The notes beneath the pieces are model-generated. The model had not been told where the DNA came from. It made no database searches and worked only from the letters and a program-made list of their open reading frames with translations. Both the position numbers and the translations under genes were made by a program. This document shows positions 50,448 through 60,159 of a stretch of DNA of 64,000 bases, in pieces (the stretch's first letter is position 1; each line of letters starts with the position of its first letter). The stretch spans positions 19,220,001-19,284,000 of the forward strand of contig CM106586.1 in the NCBI GenBank assembly GCA_048013815.1. The letters run 5' to 3'. Source of the DNA: Setoptus koraiensis (Eukaryota > Arthropoda).

Positions 50448-53400
50448 AGAGTTTTTGAACAGATCCACCAGATCTTCGGACTCTATGGACTCCATTCGAG
50501 CTCTAATGGACTATTCTCGAACAAACATAGGTTGAAAATATCTCTGTGTCACACATTAACTTTTCGACAATGTGCTTGACAGCGAAATATTTCTCATTCC
50601 ACACATACAAAATTTTTATTTTAATTTATACTATTAGCACATGTGAAAATATAAAAGTTCTACACTGCATATTGCAACAACAATACTATGCCCGATGCGA
50701 TCCATCCAATGAGCTATAGAATATGTATATTCGAATGGAATATATTGGTACAAGATTAAATGAGATGACGTTAATATAGACAAACCACATTCAATAATTC
50801 ACATAGTGAGATTCGCCCTCTTTCATGATATACAAACCATAGGCAAATTACCAAAAGTCACCGGGTTCACAGTGAAGATGAAAAGCGCTACATTATTGAT
50901 ATCATTCAGATCCTCCTCTATCGATGACAGTCGCCGGAGGTTCCAGCTACTCATGAGAGAATTGTAAGTTATCAGATTCTGTATGGCATGATAGATGGCC
51001 CTAAACTGGAAATGTGATCGGATGAAAAATGTGGATAGAATATGATATTAGTTATGGTCATCGGGCGACAAGAGAAATTTGGAGATAAGATGACCCGACT
51101 TCCTCACACCATTACATCTCACCCACTAGCCCGGCCTACAATTTGACCTCCAAAGCATGCTTCATTACTATTGGAGGGAAGTTATAGGCAAACTAGGCGT
51201 GAGACTAGAGAAAACGAAAAGAATACAAGATGGCGTGTTGTGTCTGACAAGGTTTTGAGGTTATGCGGGCCAGATGAGCAACGGTGATGACTTTCTACGC
51301 TAGGTTATACAAGATAGGGTCACAATAACAGGTAAACGAATGAATCGTATCAAGATAATCACCTTAGAATGGACAAGAGCTGCAAAATGACAGAGGACTA
51401 AGATGGGAATTAGGTATCCTTGCAACAGAATGAAGATCATTTGAACTTCCAAAAGGCTCAAGTTGGGCAACGAAATGAGCGCCGCCAGAGTCAATATAAC
51501 ACATGGCAACTTGAAAAGAAGTTCCAAGTTTAGATCGAGCGTGCAACGTCGCCTTAGAAGTTCGAATTCCGAGCGTAGCTCTATAATCATCCTGACGAGT
51601 ACATCTATTTTTTCGGCTAGATCACTCAGTATCGGACTTGTTTCATCTCTATCAATAATTGTGTCGTCCAATATGCAATTATTCTGGACGGGAGACTCTT
51701 CTTCGTTGATCTCGTAGTCTTGGCTAGCTTGATTGTTTCCGTTCGTGTTGATCTTCACAGAGTACGGTATGCGGTAGCTCGAAGTTAGCCTTCTCTTGGA
51801 CCTATACGATTCAATTAACTGTAGAGAAAAATTGAGCGTATGTTTAGCTTTGCTGAAGCAGACTCCACAGTGAAGTTCAAAGATTGCGATCTCCTCAAAT
51901 TGGAACATTATGTTTATGCAAGCGAGGATCATGGATAAACACGGTGAAAGACGCCGCTTGACGAATAATAACAATGTACTGCCACTATAGCGAAACTCAG
52001 TCGATAAAATGATCCCTATCAGTACTACGCTGACCCATATTATCATCAGGAAAGCAAATAGAAACCATTGAGTTCCGACTCTCAGCGACTCCAGATCGAC
52101 TATATGGGGGGACCCTTTTACTAGAAGCTGCTTCGGAAATTTCAGCTGATAATTGATTTCGCGGAAGTCATCGTCAAAATCGAACAAATTTTCCTTGCAA
52201 ATCGCTCGTGCCGAAAATGTCGGGTTATTTATAATGAATGAATCACAACCGCGGACATCAACATGACGACGCTGATTACAATTCACATAGAAAAATTGAC
52301 CTCGATGTCCCTCATTCATCGATGAGATAGCTCGACAGCTTCTCTTATTATGCGCCTTATCTCTACTTCGGACTTTATCCGTCAGACCTAAAATATAAAT
52401 CCAGGCTCTGGGTGTCAAATCGAGACAGTTCATGTATGCATATCCCAGATATTGCCGTTCAGTCTTCTTCCTCATGTTTGCGATGATGTTCCTGGTGCGA
52501 AACAGGTAGACTTCTATGAGAAGTATCGCCATAACTCTGTTCATCAATTGAGAGAAACTATAGGGAGCAAACATGTCGACCAAATATTTCTCTTCTAATG
52601 CAGCAAAGCAACTTTTGCTGCCAAAACCGCGTACCATCGTAACGAATAGGAAGTAGAGTCCAATTAGATAATCGAGTGCTACCCATATAAAATAGCTCGG
52701 TTTTAGATGTCTGTTTTTCAAGTATAAAGCTACACGAGCCCTCATTGTATCGAGCAGTGTTCTCTTCTTCGCTTCCAGGTTAGCGTGTGGCGCCCCTTCT
52801 TCGTCCTCATGAGAGCCCAAAAGATTGCCCGAGCCGTTTAGAAATATGACGATGAAAATTGAAGGCCAAAATACATTGAATTTGATCGAATCCATCACAT
52901 TAATATCCGCTTTCTTAGAATATAAACGACCATGAATATGTTGCAAATCTTTCTACATTTCAGAATCTTGTGCATCACTTGCAAACTCGTAAACTCTCTT
53001 CTCCAGTTTTCTAACTGTTTCTACTTGAGTTACACTTTATACGACGGATTTTACCGCGTATATCAGACAGGTAAGAATATACCTTATAAATCAGCGAGAT
53101 AAATGTCAGAATTGCGCTTCAATGGACCATAAATTCTCTGTCTCTGAATACTTTTAGTTCTAGCGATTGCACGCACGAAAATGCACATCAGCTATTGCCG
53201 TCTCGTGACTGCCAATATTCATGTTTTGTGTCTCCTTCGTCCTTGGTCTCTCGAAAACTATCTTGTTGTTGCATGTGTAGTGTAAAAACTTGGGCCAAAA
53301 CACTGCACTGTGACATTTGTATGGAATCTCTCAGGTTTTTCGGATTGAAAGAGAGCGGCCACAATGTATCAGGAACAGTGGGACCGAATATCTTTGAGAT

Positions 53401-53460
53401 AGTCATGGTAAGCACGACATCTTGGTCAATCATGGTCTGGAATTTTCTGGCAAAACTAAC
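50448..53460 (-). repeat. Right arm of the 3-kb inverted duplication
   Basis: Reverse-complement partner of 42420-45415. The arms differ by substitutions and a few indels, including about 98 bp extra in the intron of this copy (about 51131-51230) and loss of part of a loop near the start of the gene. The spacer between arms is about 5.0 kb. Confidence 0.9.
50823..52946 (-). CDS. Multi-pass membrane protein, gustatory-receptor-like, copy 2 (two or three exons)
   Basis: Exon 1 (52946-51363, 528 codons) and exon 2 (51005-50823) join in phase 0 over a 357-bp intron, giving about 588 residues. It has the same layout as copy 1 and is closely similar throughout the hydrophobic spans (PSYFIWVALDYLIGLYFLF, LPNLSLLEVQMIF). 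Differences are in-frame: loss of about seven residues after EEGAPHAN, loss of a HISQHSKPQ-type stretch in the loop, and one Glu-Ser pair lost before NNQASQDYEINEE. Both copies have intact frames and the same splice sites, so both may be functional. If a third exon is used after NLPM, it is about 31 codons long here (YFAVKHIVEKLMCD) but 11 in copy 1. Chemoreceptor function is an inference from topology. Confidence 0.6.
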
Positions 53461-53644
53461 ATTTAACATTCCCCTAATTTCTTTTTCACGTTTTTGTATT
53501 GTTGTTCTTGTTTTTCAATCAAGGATTTTTGCACAAAAAAACAGAAATCGTTTAGGCAAGAGGAAACTCAATAACTACTATGCAATATACCGTCTCAATA
53601 CATATGATCGCACGATTCATCTCGCTCTGATTCTTTTTTTTTTC
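53461..53644. other. Junction between the right arm and the secreted-protein pseudogene
   Basis: Ordinary AT-rich sequence with a T run at about 53632-53643 and an acceptor-like ATACAG just before the pseudogene homology. Confidence 0.4.
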
Positions 53645-53850
53645 GATACAGCCATCAAGGATCTTCTGCGGCTCAAAAGAGAGGATTTCATTGGTGGTGA
53701 TTGCTTGTTAATGAAGGTCGTTATCAGCAGCCAGGCGTCTATTTCGCCATCTTGATTTTTTGCCCCAAAGACGAACTGAGAAGGAATCCACTCAACAGGA
53801 GACTACGAGAAAACTGCTACATACTAGAATTGCGCCATCGGATGGAACTT
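53645..53850 (+). pseudogene. Broken partial copy of the adjacent secreted-protein gene
   Basis: The segment reads AIKDLLRLKREDFIGGD and then ISSQASISPS, matching AIKNLLRITRENFINDD and VDSEAAISPL in the intact gene at 54401-55108. After ISPS the frame hits stops, yet further similarity continues (EGIHSTGDYEKTATY against KGIHLPGDYVKTAKY). Only the 3' third of the gene is represented. Several stops and no upstream coding part show that it is a pseudogene. Its orientation is the same as the intact copy, 550 bp upstream of it. Confidence 0.8.
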
Positions 53851-54400
53851 TCTCCGATAACAATTCTAATGGGCGACCTCACATACTTTTCCGCTATTTT
53901 CCCGGATATTTTCAGAATAACCGAATGCTTGTGGTGCAGCCGGCATAAATGATTGCAAAAATCAGTGAGTGGTGTCCGATAGAAGGTCCGGCACTAGTTA
54001 TTTCAAGCGTACAGCATGGTTTGGGGCCTCAGTTATTGCAACGCCGGCCAAGTTGAGTTAGTTCGTTTGAATATACATCTAAAATTGTCGATAGAAGCAA
54101 TCATTTGTCACATGATTGTGCGCACTGGTCGCGGTGTGTTGAAAGAGATTTTCTAAAAATAATTCAGTCAATAAAGAATAACTCGAGAACAATGAGACTT
54201 TCTGCAAAAATACTTGTCTTCTCTGGCTGTTCCGTCAATCGTTACTCTCATATTGCCTGCGATATCCCCTCTCGTGTCGTGTGGAAACTTGAGACATTGA
54301 TTCTATCAATATATTAAGTATATCTGTTCATTTTCCACCGCTTACTACCAACAAACAGTTTCTAATCTGAGGCCGTTTCGGAGATAAAACCAACATTTGA

Positions 54401-55108
54401 TTGACGACACACGAGACAATGTTACAGAAAATTTATGGAGCGGCCAGGCTGTTAACCGCACTGATGATTTCAGCAAGTTTGGTACAACTGCCTTATTGTG
54501 CCAGCGGAGAGAAAGACAAATTGAAATCGCAAGTAGAAACCATAAATCAAAAAGTTGAAGAATGGTACCAAAATGAATTGGGTTCAGGGAGAAAGGTTGA
54601 GCGAGCCCGAGGTTTTATTAGCGAGGCCCAGCGCCAAAGCCAACAACAGCACTGGCCTCGACAGATGATGAAGGTTTTACAAGTGGCCACAGGAGCACCT
54701 ACATCGGGTGCCATTGATATGGATAAAGTTCGTCGCATCGTTGGCGGTTTGCAACTGAATCGCTACGAGGAGGAAATGCAATTCAATGTTAACCTGTTGA
54801 GGTATTACACTCAAGAATTTCCTCTCGGAGACAAGTTGGATAGACATGAGGATTTGTGTGGGCCGTTCAGACAGCAAGGTAACGGCCACTTCAATTTCAG
54901 CGCGGCCATCAAGAATCTTTTGCGTATTACAAGAGAGAATTTCATCAATGATGATTCGTTCATCAAGGTGGTTGTCGACAGTGAGGCGGCTATTTCGCCA
55001 TTGTATTCGGCCACGTTGATTTGCCGTCATTTAGATGAACGAAAAGGAATCCATCTACCAGGAGACTATGTGAAAACTGCAAAATACTGGCCTTATGCCA
55101 TCGACTAG
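54401..55108 (+). CDS. Secreted protein of unknown family
   Basis: I do not recognise the family. The frame gives 235 residues from the first Met, but the Met at residue 7 (54419) is the better start, since LLTALMISASLVQLPYCASG then forms a normal signal peptide. The mature part opens with a charged, helix-prone stretch (KLKSQVETINQKVEEWYQNE), and only two cysteines follow (in DLCGPF and LICRHL), which could pair. The C-terminal half contains AIKNLLRITRENFIND and GDYVKTAKYWPY, the parts shared with the broken copy upstream. No membrane span is seen apart from the signal. A single exon covers the visible gene. Local duplication of a small secreted protein next to duplicated receptor genes fits a fast-evolving family, but no function is claimed. 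Confidence 0.65.
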   Translation: MTTHETMLQKIYGAARLLTALMISASLVQLPYCASGEKDKLKSQVETINQKVEEWYQNELGSGRKVERARGFISEAQRQSQQQHWPRQMMKVLQVATGAPTSGAIDMDKVRRIVGGLQLNRYEEEMQFNVNLLRYYTQEFPLGDKLDRHEDLCGPFRQQGNGHFNFSAAIKNLLRITRENFINDDSFIKVVVDSEAAISPLYSATLICRHLDERKGIHLPGDYVKTAKYWPYAID

Positions 55109-55224
55109 ACAACACCCTGAAAAAGAAAACCATTGAGCAATCTCATCTTATACTTTTCAGCTACCCTTACAGACATACATGTAAGATTAGAATGGCTGTT
55201 TAATCAGGATAAATTATCGCAGTT

Positions 55225-55510
55225 AATTGGCTTCTCTGGTCGCTCGACAACTGTTTCGTACGATACACAATGTCTCAGTAAGTGAGCAGTTTTGTTTTCT
55301 GTTTGCCACTTCCCCAAATCTGATTCAGGGACAGGTAAACCGTCCCATTTGTTTGCCGGGAGTAGATCTCTCTTTGGCCAAAAATCCAGTATCAACTTGT
55401 TGTCACTGCTTCAACGAGGGCCCAGTGCATTGTTGCTCGAATTGACAATGCGATAACGATACGCAGTCTCTGTCTAGGCACAACAATTCACATATCAGCT
55501 TGGAGCTCAA
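55225..55510 (-). pseudogene. Degraded copy of an Apple/PAN-domain exon
   Basis: The minus strand matches part of the Apple-domain exon at about 58870-59160. Paired marks are DTGFLAKERS against DTGCFIAQRD, HCVSYETV against HLCVSETQ, and the nucleotide run CAGTCTCTGTCTAGGCACAACAAT against CAGCCTCTGTCTACGCACAACAAT. Frames are interrupted and cysteines are lost, so it is not coding. It lies beside the GH31 fragment, in the same order and orientation as the real Apple and GH31 genes to the right, so all probably arose in one duplication. Confidence 0.65.
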
Positions 55511-55872
55511 CAGATGCACCTCCACATTTTAGTCCATAGTTGATTTGCTCGGGCTCGTTTCTTATCCTCTCTGTAGAATTCGACATGAAATGCGTCAGGT
55601 ATTTGTTAAACGTAATGAAAAAAAAAAGTTGCGATATTCACTCTGATACTGCTGCATAGGTTTTCATCGATGACAATTACTACCAACGCAGAGATGCACT
55701 ATCTACATCCGGCGTAGATCGTGTCTAGATAGTTGAAAGCATCAATTGTTACGTGAAGCATAGTTATTCCGAAAAAGTGTCTTTAGTGTCGATTCGTCGG
55801 CCATAAATGTTGAGAGATGAATGACATGCATCAATTATATTTAAATAACTACAATAACATTCAATAGCTAAT
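55503..55872 (+). repeat. Interspersed repeat of about 360 bp, copy A
   Basis: This segment matches 62683-63040 in the opposite orientation at about 85 percent identity by eye. Shared blocks include GATGACAATTACTACCAACG, AGAGATGCACTATCTAC and CGTGAAGCATAGTTATTCCG. No coding potential is seen. Both copies lie just beyond the 3' side of a GH31 sequence. Confidence 0.8.
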
Positions 55873-55978
55873 GCACCCAACTCGGTAGAGTGTCCACAGT
55901 GATTTCGGGTGTCTCAAGCTTTGGAACATCACCATCATAATGCAACAGAAAGAGCTAACTTGTACTGTTCAGTTCAGT

Positions 55979-56635
55979 TCAACTATCAGTTGTATCAGGT
56001 TCGAGAGTCTTTGTTCTATCAACGTAAAGATTTCCATGAGCATAAGATTTGTCGTTGTATTTACCCAAGACAATATCTAAGGTGATGGGATCTTTGATTG
56101 CTAAATCTAGACTGCGTCTCATTCTGTAATGCCTCGGTATAATAGTTCCGGCTCTTTGGAACAGAGGTATCGTTGAGATGTCAACAGGCATGTGTACAGT
56201 TTGGCCACCATGGTACAAGACGAAATTGTTGAGATCAAACCAAGCATTGACATCTTTCTTGCCAGGCAGATACACATTTACAGACTGAACACCCTTCTCC
56301 ATGACAGGTTTGACCAGTAAGGCGACTCCAAGACCATGCTGATCATCTAAATCAAATGTCTTCTCATCTTGTGGGTCATGGAACCAGTGTGGCCGTAGCA
56401 TGGGCATTCCTGTAAAATGTGATTCAAAAAATAATGTATACCAATAGGGTGCATAAGAGTATCGGAGTCTTATAGCATTCCTTAGGTGGTTTTGGGTCTC
56501 TTCGGAAAACATATAGGCCTCTCTTCTACGTGAATCGTGATGAGCATGAGCGCGGAAAAAAGGTTGAAAGGCACCAGCTTGAAACCATCTAATTACAAGT
56601 TCATCGGATTCTGGGTTTGAGAAGAATCCCACACA
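55979..56635 (-). pseudogene. GH31 alpha-glucosidase fragment (truncated duplicate)
   Basis: The frame matches the GH31 gene at the right edge (63406-64000) with only about three differences in nearly 600 bp. Similarity starts at about 55990, within the codons for EPDT, and stops at about 56635, inside the GFFSNPE segment. It lacks the last 100 or so residues and everything upstream, including both catalytic acids, so it cannot be an enzyme. The right end runs directly into sequence that belongs upstream of RPC5. High identity means a very recent copy, or an assembly artefact. Confidence 0.85.
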
Positions 56636-56787
56636 TTGTACACATTGGTAGTGTGCGGGCAGTAAGGGCAGCACACTACACATTGGCCAACACCAGACTG
56701 TGTGATATCACATCTGTGTTCAAAACGTTGCTGCGAAATAAGGTACTGTTTACATTATTAATTGATAATTACATCGATTCAGCCTTT

Positions 56788-57982
56788 ATGTATCAGGGGA
56801 TGACCAACAAACCGCGTGTCGTTGCTAAGGTGAGTTACTGCTGTAAAATTATTGTAAAATTATCTTCTCTCATGCTAATAATTAATAATTTCTTTCTTGT
56901 CTTGCCTCTAGTACGACCTGTATTTCTCGAGCCATGAGGACGATTCACTATATCTGATGCGATTCCCGGCGATGAGGTCGCAACTTGAAAATGACTCAGC
57001 TGACATAAACATAAAATTCAAGTTGAAATCTCGACACTGCCAATTGGAAATCAGCGCCAACGAGGTCAAGTATTTTTATTCGTCAACAACATTCAAAATT
57101 GATGATAAACAACTAATGATCGGCAAGATCACTCCCGATCATAAGAATATACTGCTAAGCCCTGTTGATTACATCATGAACATGAGACCGGATTTTTCAC
57201 ACTTCGATCGCAAGGAAGAGGTGAACATAAAAGAGGAACTCGAAGCGGTCACAGTTAAATTTGCTGCCCCCGACAAAGTTGGATATTCTGCAAGACCAAC
57301 ATATATCGATGAATCCCTCTCCGAGGAGTACAAAATCTTCACGTACCACAGTAGTTACTCCAGAATAGCCGGTGTAGCTAGGCTCGACCTACTCAGAGAA
57401 AGAGAACCTGGTTGTGATGGTCACTTCATAAAACCAAGGGTTGAAAGTTTCTCGCCCAACAAGCCTTCCAGCCGAAAACAAGCCATCAGAGAGTGCCTTT
57501 TAAGAGCCAAAGTGGCTAGTTTTGATGATATATGTGTTCATATACAGAAGTACGCTCAATTGACAGCCGATCAAATTCTGCCAACCTTAGAATCTTTCGC
57601 TGTTCTTGTGCGGGGTGTTTGGGTTGTAAAGAGCGAAATATTGTACACAGGTATAACAATCACTGAAGTGACTGGTATACCTGTGAATAATCTGATACTT
57701 GCCAGAGATTATTTACTATGGAGTTTTTGTGAATTTGACAAAAACTCCATAGTAAATAATGGCAAGATATCGAGAGCTGATTTTACGAACAAAGTGAGAT
57801 TACCTGATCACGATGTACTAGACTTATTGAGCCAGTTAGCTTCGCTAGACAGCATCAAAGGAATGTGGGAGTTCAAATTACCTACTGACAGTAACTTTAT
57901 TCAAAGCCACCAGGACATAGTTATGAGACAAAATTCATTTTGGCAATTGAGAAGATTCAATAAACTATCGAAGTTTTTCTAG
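56788..57982 (+). CDS. POLR3E: RNA polymerase III subunit RPC5 homologue, copy 2 (two exons)
   Basis: Exon 1 (56788-56829) and exon 2 (56912-57982) join over an 82-bp intron with the same splice sites as copy 1, giving 370 residues. The junction reads VVAKYDLYFSSHEDDSLYLM. Compared with copy 1 it lacks stretches after SANE, after LLRE, within SLDEDIKP, before IRECLL, within QKFTDAQ and within YEDAGDSKNP; every loss is a multiple of three. The segments conserved in human RPC5 (MRPDFSHFDRKEE, KFAAPDKV, GMWEFKLPTDSNF, QDIVMRQ) are kept. This suggests a translated, selected paralogue, not a pseudogene. It ends 38 bp from the stop of the convergent Apple-domain gene. The coding hairpin is kept perfectly. 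Confidence 0.82.
57708..57760 (+). repeat. Perfect 23-bp inverted repeat in RPC5 copy 2
   Basis: The same arms and GAATTTG loop as at 41635-41687, with no change although surrounding codons differ between copies. Confidence 0.95.
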
Positions 57983-58019
57983 ATATCGCCACTTGCGCAA
58001 ATGGGAGCTCAGTCTAGTG

Positions 58020-60134
58020 TCAGATGTGTGCACGTCGCATGTCAATCAGTCGATTAATACGTTTCTGAATCGGTTCGGGACTATACCGAGGCACCATAAC
58101 GATGGCCACTCCGACCAGCAGACTGCAAACGAAACCAAATATCAAGACCCAAACAAATCCTGAGTGTGACACTGGCGTCACCTTGCCGGTCATGTTGTCG
58201 CCACCAAGGCTGATCAAGTTGTCGCGACCTCTTCCAATCAGAGCGTCTAACAAGACAGAAGAATAGTTACAATTAGAATTGTATGCCATTCAGTTAGTGC
58301 TAGTAGCTGCTGGCGTGACTCACTCACCTTTTCTCAGAGAATAAATGGAACATTCGGCGCTTGCAGTAAACAGTTTACTTATATTTTCGGCACTGTTATT
58401 GACACCGTTGAATATTTTACCATTTGCAATAATGCAACTCTGCCTCTGTATCGAGTTCAATTTTGAAAAGTAACAAAATTCAAACGTACTGCAATCCGTG
58501 TGCTCCTCGATACACAACCGAGCGCATTCCTTTAGATCGACTCCTGTTAGCACCTCCAACTGGACCTTGTAGAAAGTGGTCTTCTCGAACTGCCTGTTCT
58601 CTAATTGTTGAAAATCGGCCAGAATTGAACGGTCATAATGGTCGCATCCAGTCATCTTGGGCTGCTGCTTACTCGTGGCTACCTTATTGTTTATCATTTG
58701 ATCATTCTTTTGAAACCTGCCAGCCACATTAACAGACTCCATGTCTCTGTCGCGAGCCTCGTGTAAAAGGCACGAAGGCAAGCTATTTAGAACAGACCCT
58801 CTGGGTTTTGGGTCTGTCGATGCAGCAGCTCTTGGGGAACTGCAATAATCAAACGATAGACAACGGAATTGTGTCTCCGAGACGCACAAATGGGCGCAAT
58901 TCGACGCACTCACCGCCTCTCTTTCTGCCTTGTATCTGATTGGACGGCCAACATTTTCAAATTTGGTAAACTTAGTTAAAAAGTCTCTTTGGGCAATAAA
59001 ACATCCCGTGTCTTTCTCGGAATTGGTCTCGATTGTGGGAGAGTCTTCGAAATCGGTGACGACGCAATGGTTCTCGATTGAACAATACGACAACGATCGA
59101 CAGCCTCTGTCTACGCACAACAATGAACACTGTTCGTATGTCTGATGGGACAAAACAAGTGATCTCTTATCGAACATCATCTTGAAGCGTCTCCCCATGA
59201 TAGCGAGATGGAATTCGGGCACATAAACTAATCACATGAGCACATAGATTGGGGCCAGATATCCGGTTTAAGATGAGAAACGCAAGAAGGTAAGAAAAAT
59301 GTTGGCACTCTGTGTCAAGTCTGTATACAGGGAGAGCAAGGCAGTGACTTACGACTGTCTGTGTCCAAATCAGATGGAAATAGCTCAGACATGGGGTCCT
59401 GTTCGATTTTGAATTCGCTTGGCGTCAATATAACCTGACCATGGACACGAAACAACAAAGTGCGTTTTCAAGAAAATAACTCGTTAGTAAATTGATTATG
59501 TCAATTGGGCTTGTTTCATAAACTAAACACAACTTACCAGGAAGTTTTCCAGCTCCAACAGTAAAGTCATTGCGGGTGTATCGTATTTATACATGTATAG
59601 TGCCACTTGGGCAGCATACTCGCTAATGGCGTTAGAGCGGGCCTCTTTGTCGCTGTAACTGTCCCCATTTGGGCCCTGTAAGAGTTCCTCTGGGCTTGGC
59701 GGCAGTGAATAGTCGCCGTAATTGTCGTGCTGCAATTGTGATAATATCTCTTGCAGCGACAATGGCTCGTCGTCGCCATCTATTTCCGCCATACTGTTGT
59801 TGTCAGTGGTCTTTGTGTACACGGTGCACTCGTTAGAATCAACCAAATCTACTATGCCATTGTTATTACTCGTGGATGATTTCGATCTCAAGACCCGTGA
59901 TGTAATCTTGCAGGCAAAAGTTTGACAATAGCTGAATGTTTGACACGAATATAGTTTACACAATTCGTTACATTGTTGCTCATTTGCAGCTACTTCAAGA
60001 CGATCGTCTGCAGCCACCAGAAAGTCTTTGTTCTTCTGGCTCGCATATTGATCTAATGATATTGTGATAATGTGACAAGGTGAAATTGATTCGTGAGCAG
60101 GGGCCGAAATAAGAATATATTTTCGCAAATAAAA
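58020..60134 (-). CDS. Apple/PAN-domain single-pass membrane protein, C-terminal part (four exons)
   Basis: Exons 60134-59538, 59434-59353, 59227-58328 and 58246-58020 join in frame at GT-AG junctions (phases 0, 1, 1). Four Apple/PAN-like modules follow one another, each with the spaced cysteines of the fold: EQQCNELCKLYSCQTFSYC, EQCSLLCVDRGCRSLSYC, NCAHLCVSETQFRCLSFDYC and ECARLCIEEHTDCSTFEFC. A transmembrane span (FVWVLIFGFVCSLLVGVAIV) sits near the end with a short basic cytoplasmic tail (RRAHI). A Ser/Asp-rich linker and a predicted helical stretch precede module 2. It is probably the 3' part of the LolA-like gene just upstream, but the junction near 60135-60185 does not give a clean phase, so two genes remain possible. 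Apple modules bind proteins or glycans; the ligand is unknown. Confidence 0.72.
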
Positions 60135-60159
60135 CTGTAGGCAATTTCGAGTCTGGCTT

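Larger units (their letters stand above)
56676..57985 (+). repeat. Duplicated RPC5 block
   Basis: This block repeats parts of 39628-41909 in the same orientation: about 70 bp of upstream sequence, then a jump past about 0.8 kb, then the whole two-exon RPC5 gene. Similarity ends at the stop codon. The block lies between the GH31 fragment and the convergent Apple-domain gene. Confidence 0.9.

Noticed and set aside
55860-55920. Possible tRNA-derived word (CTCGGTAGAGTG)
   Set aside because: It resembles an A box, but no B box or acceptor stem could be formed; too little for a tRNA or SINE call.
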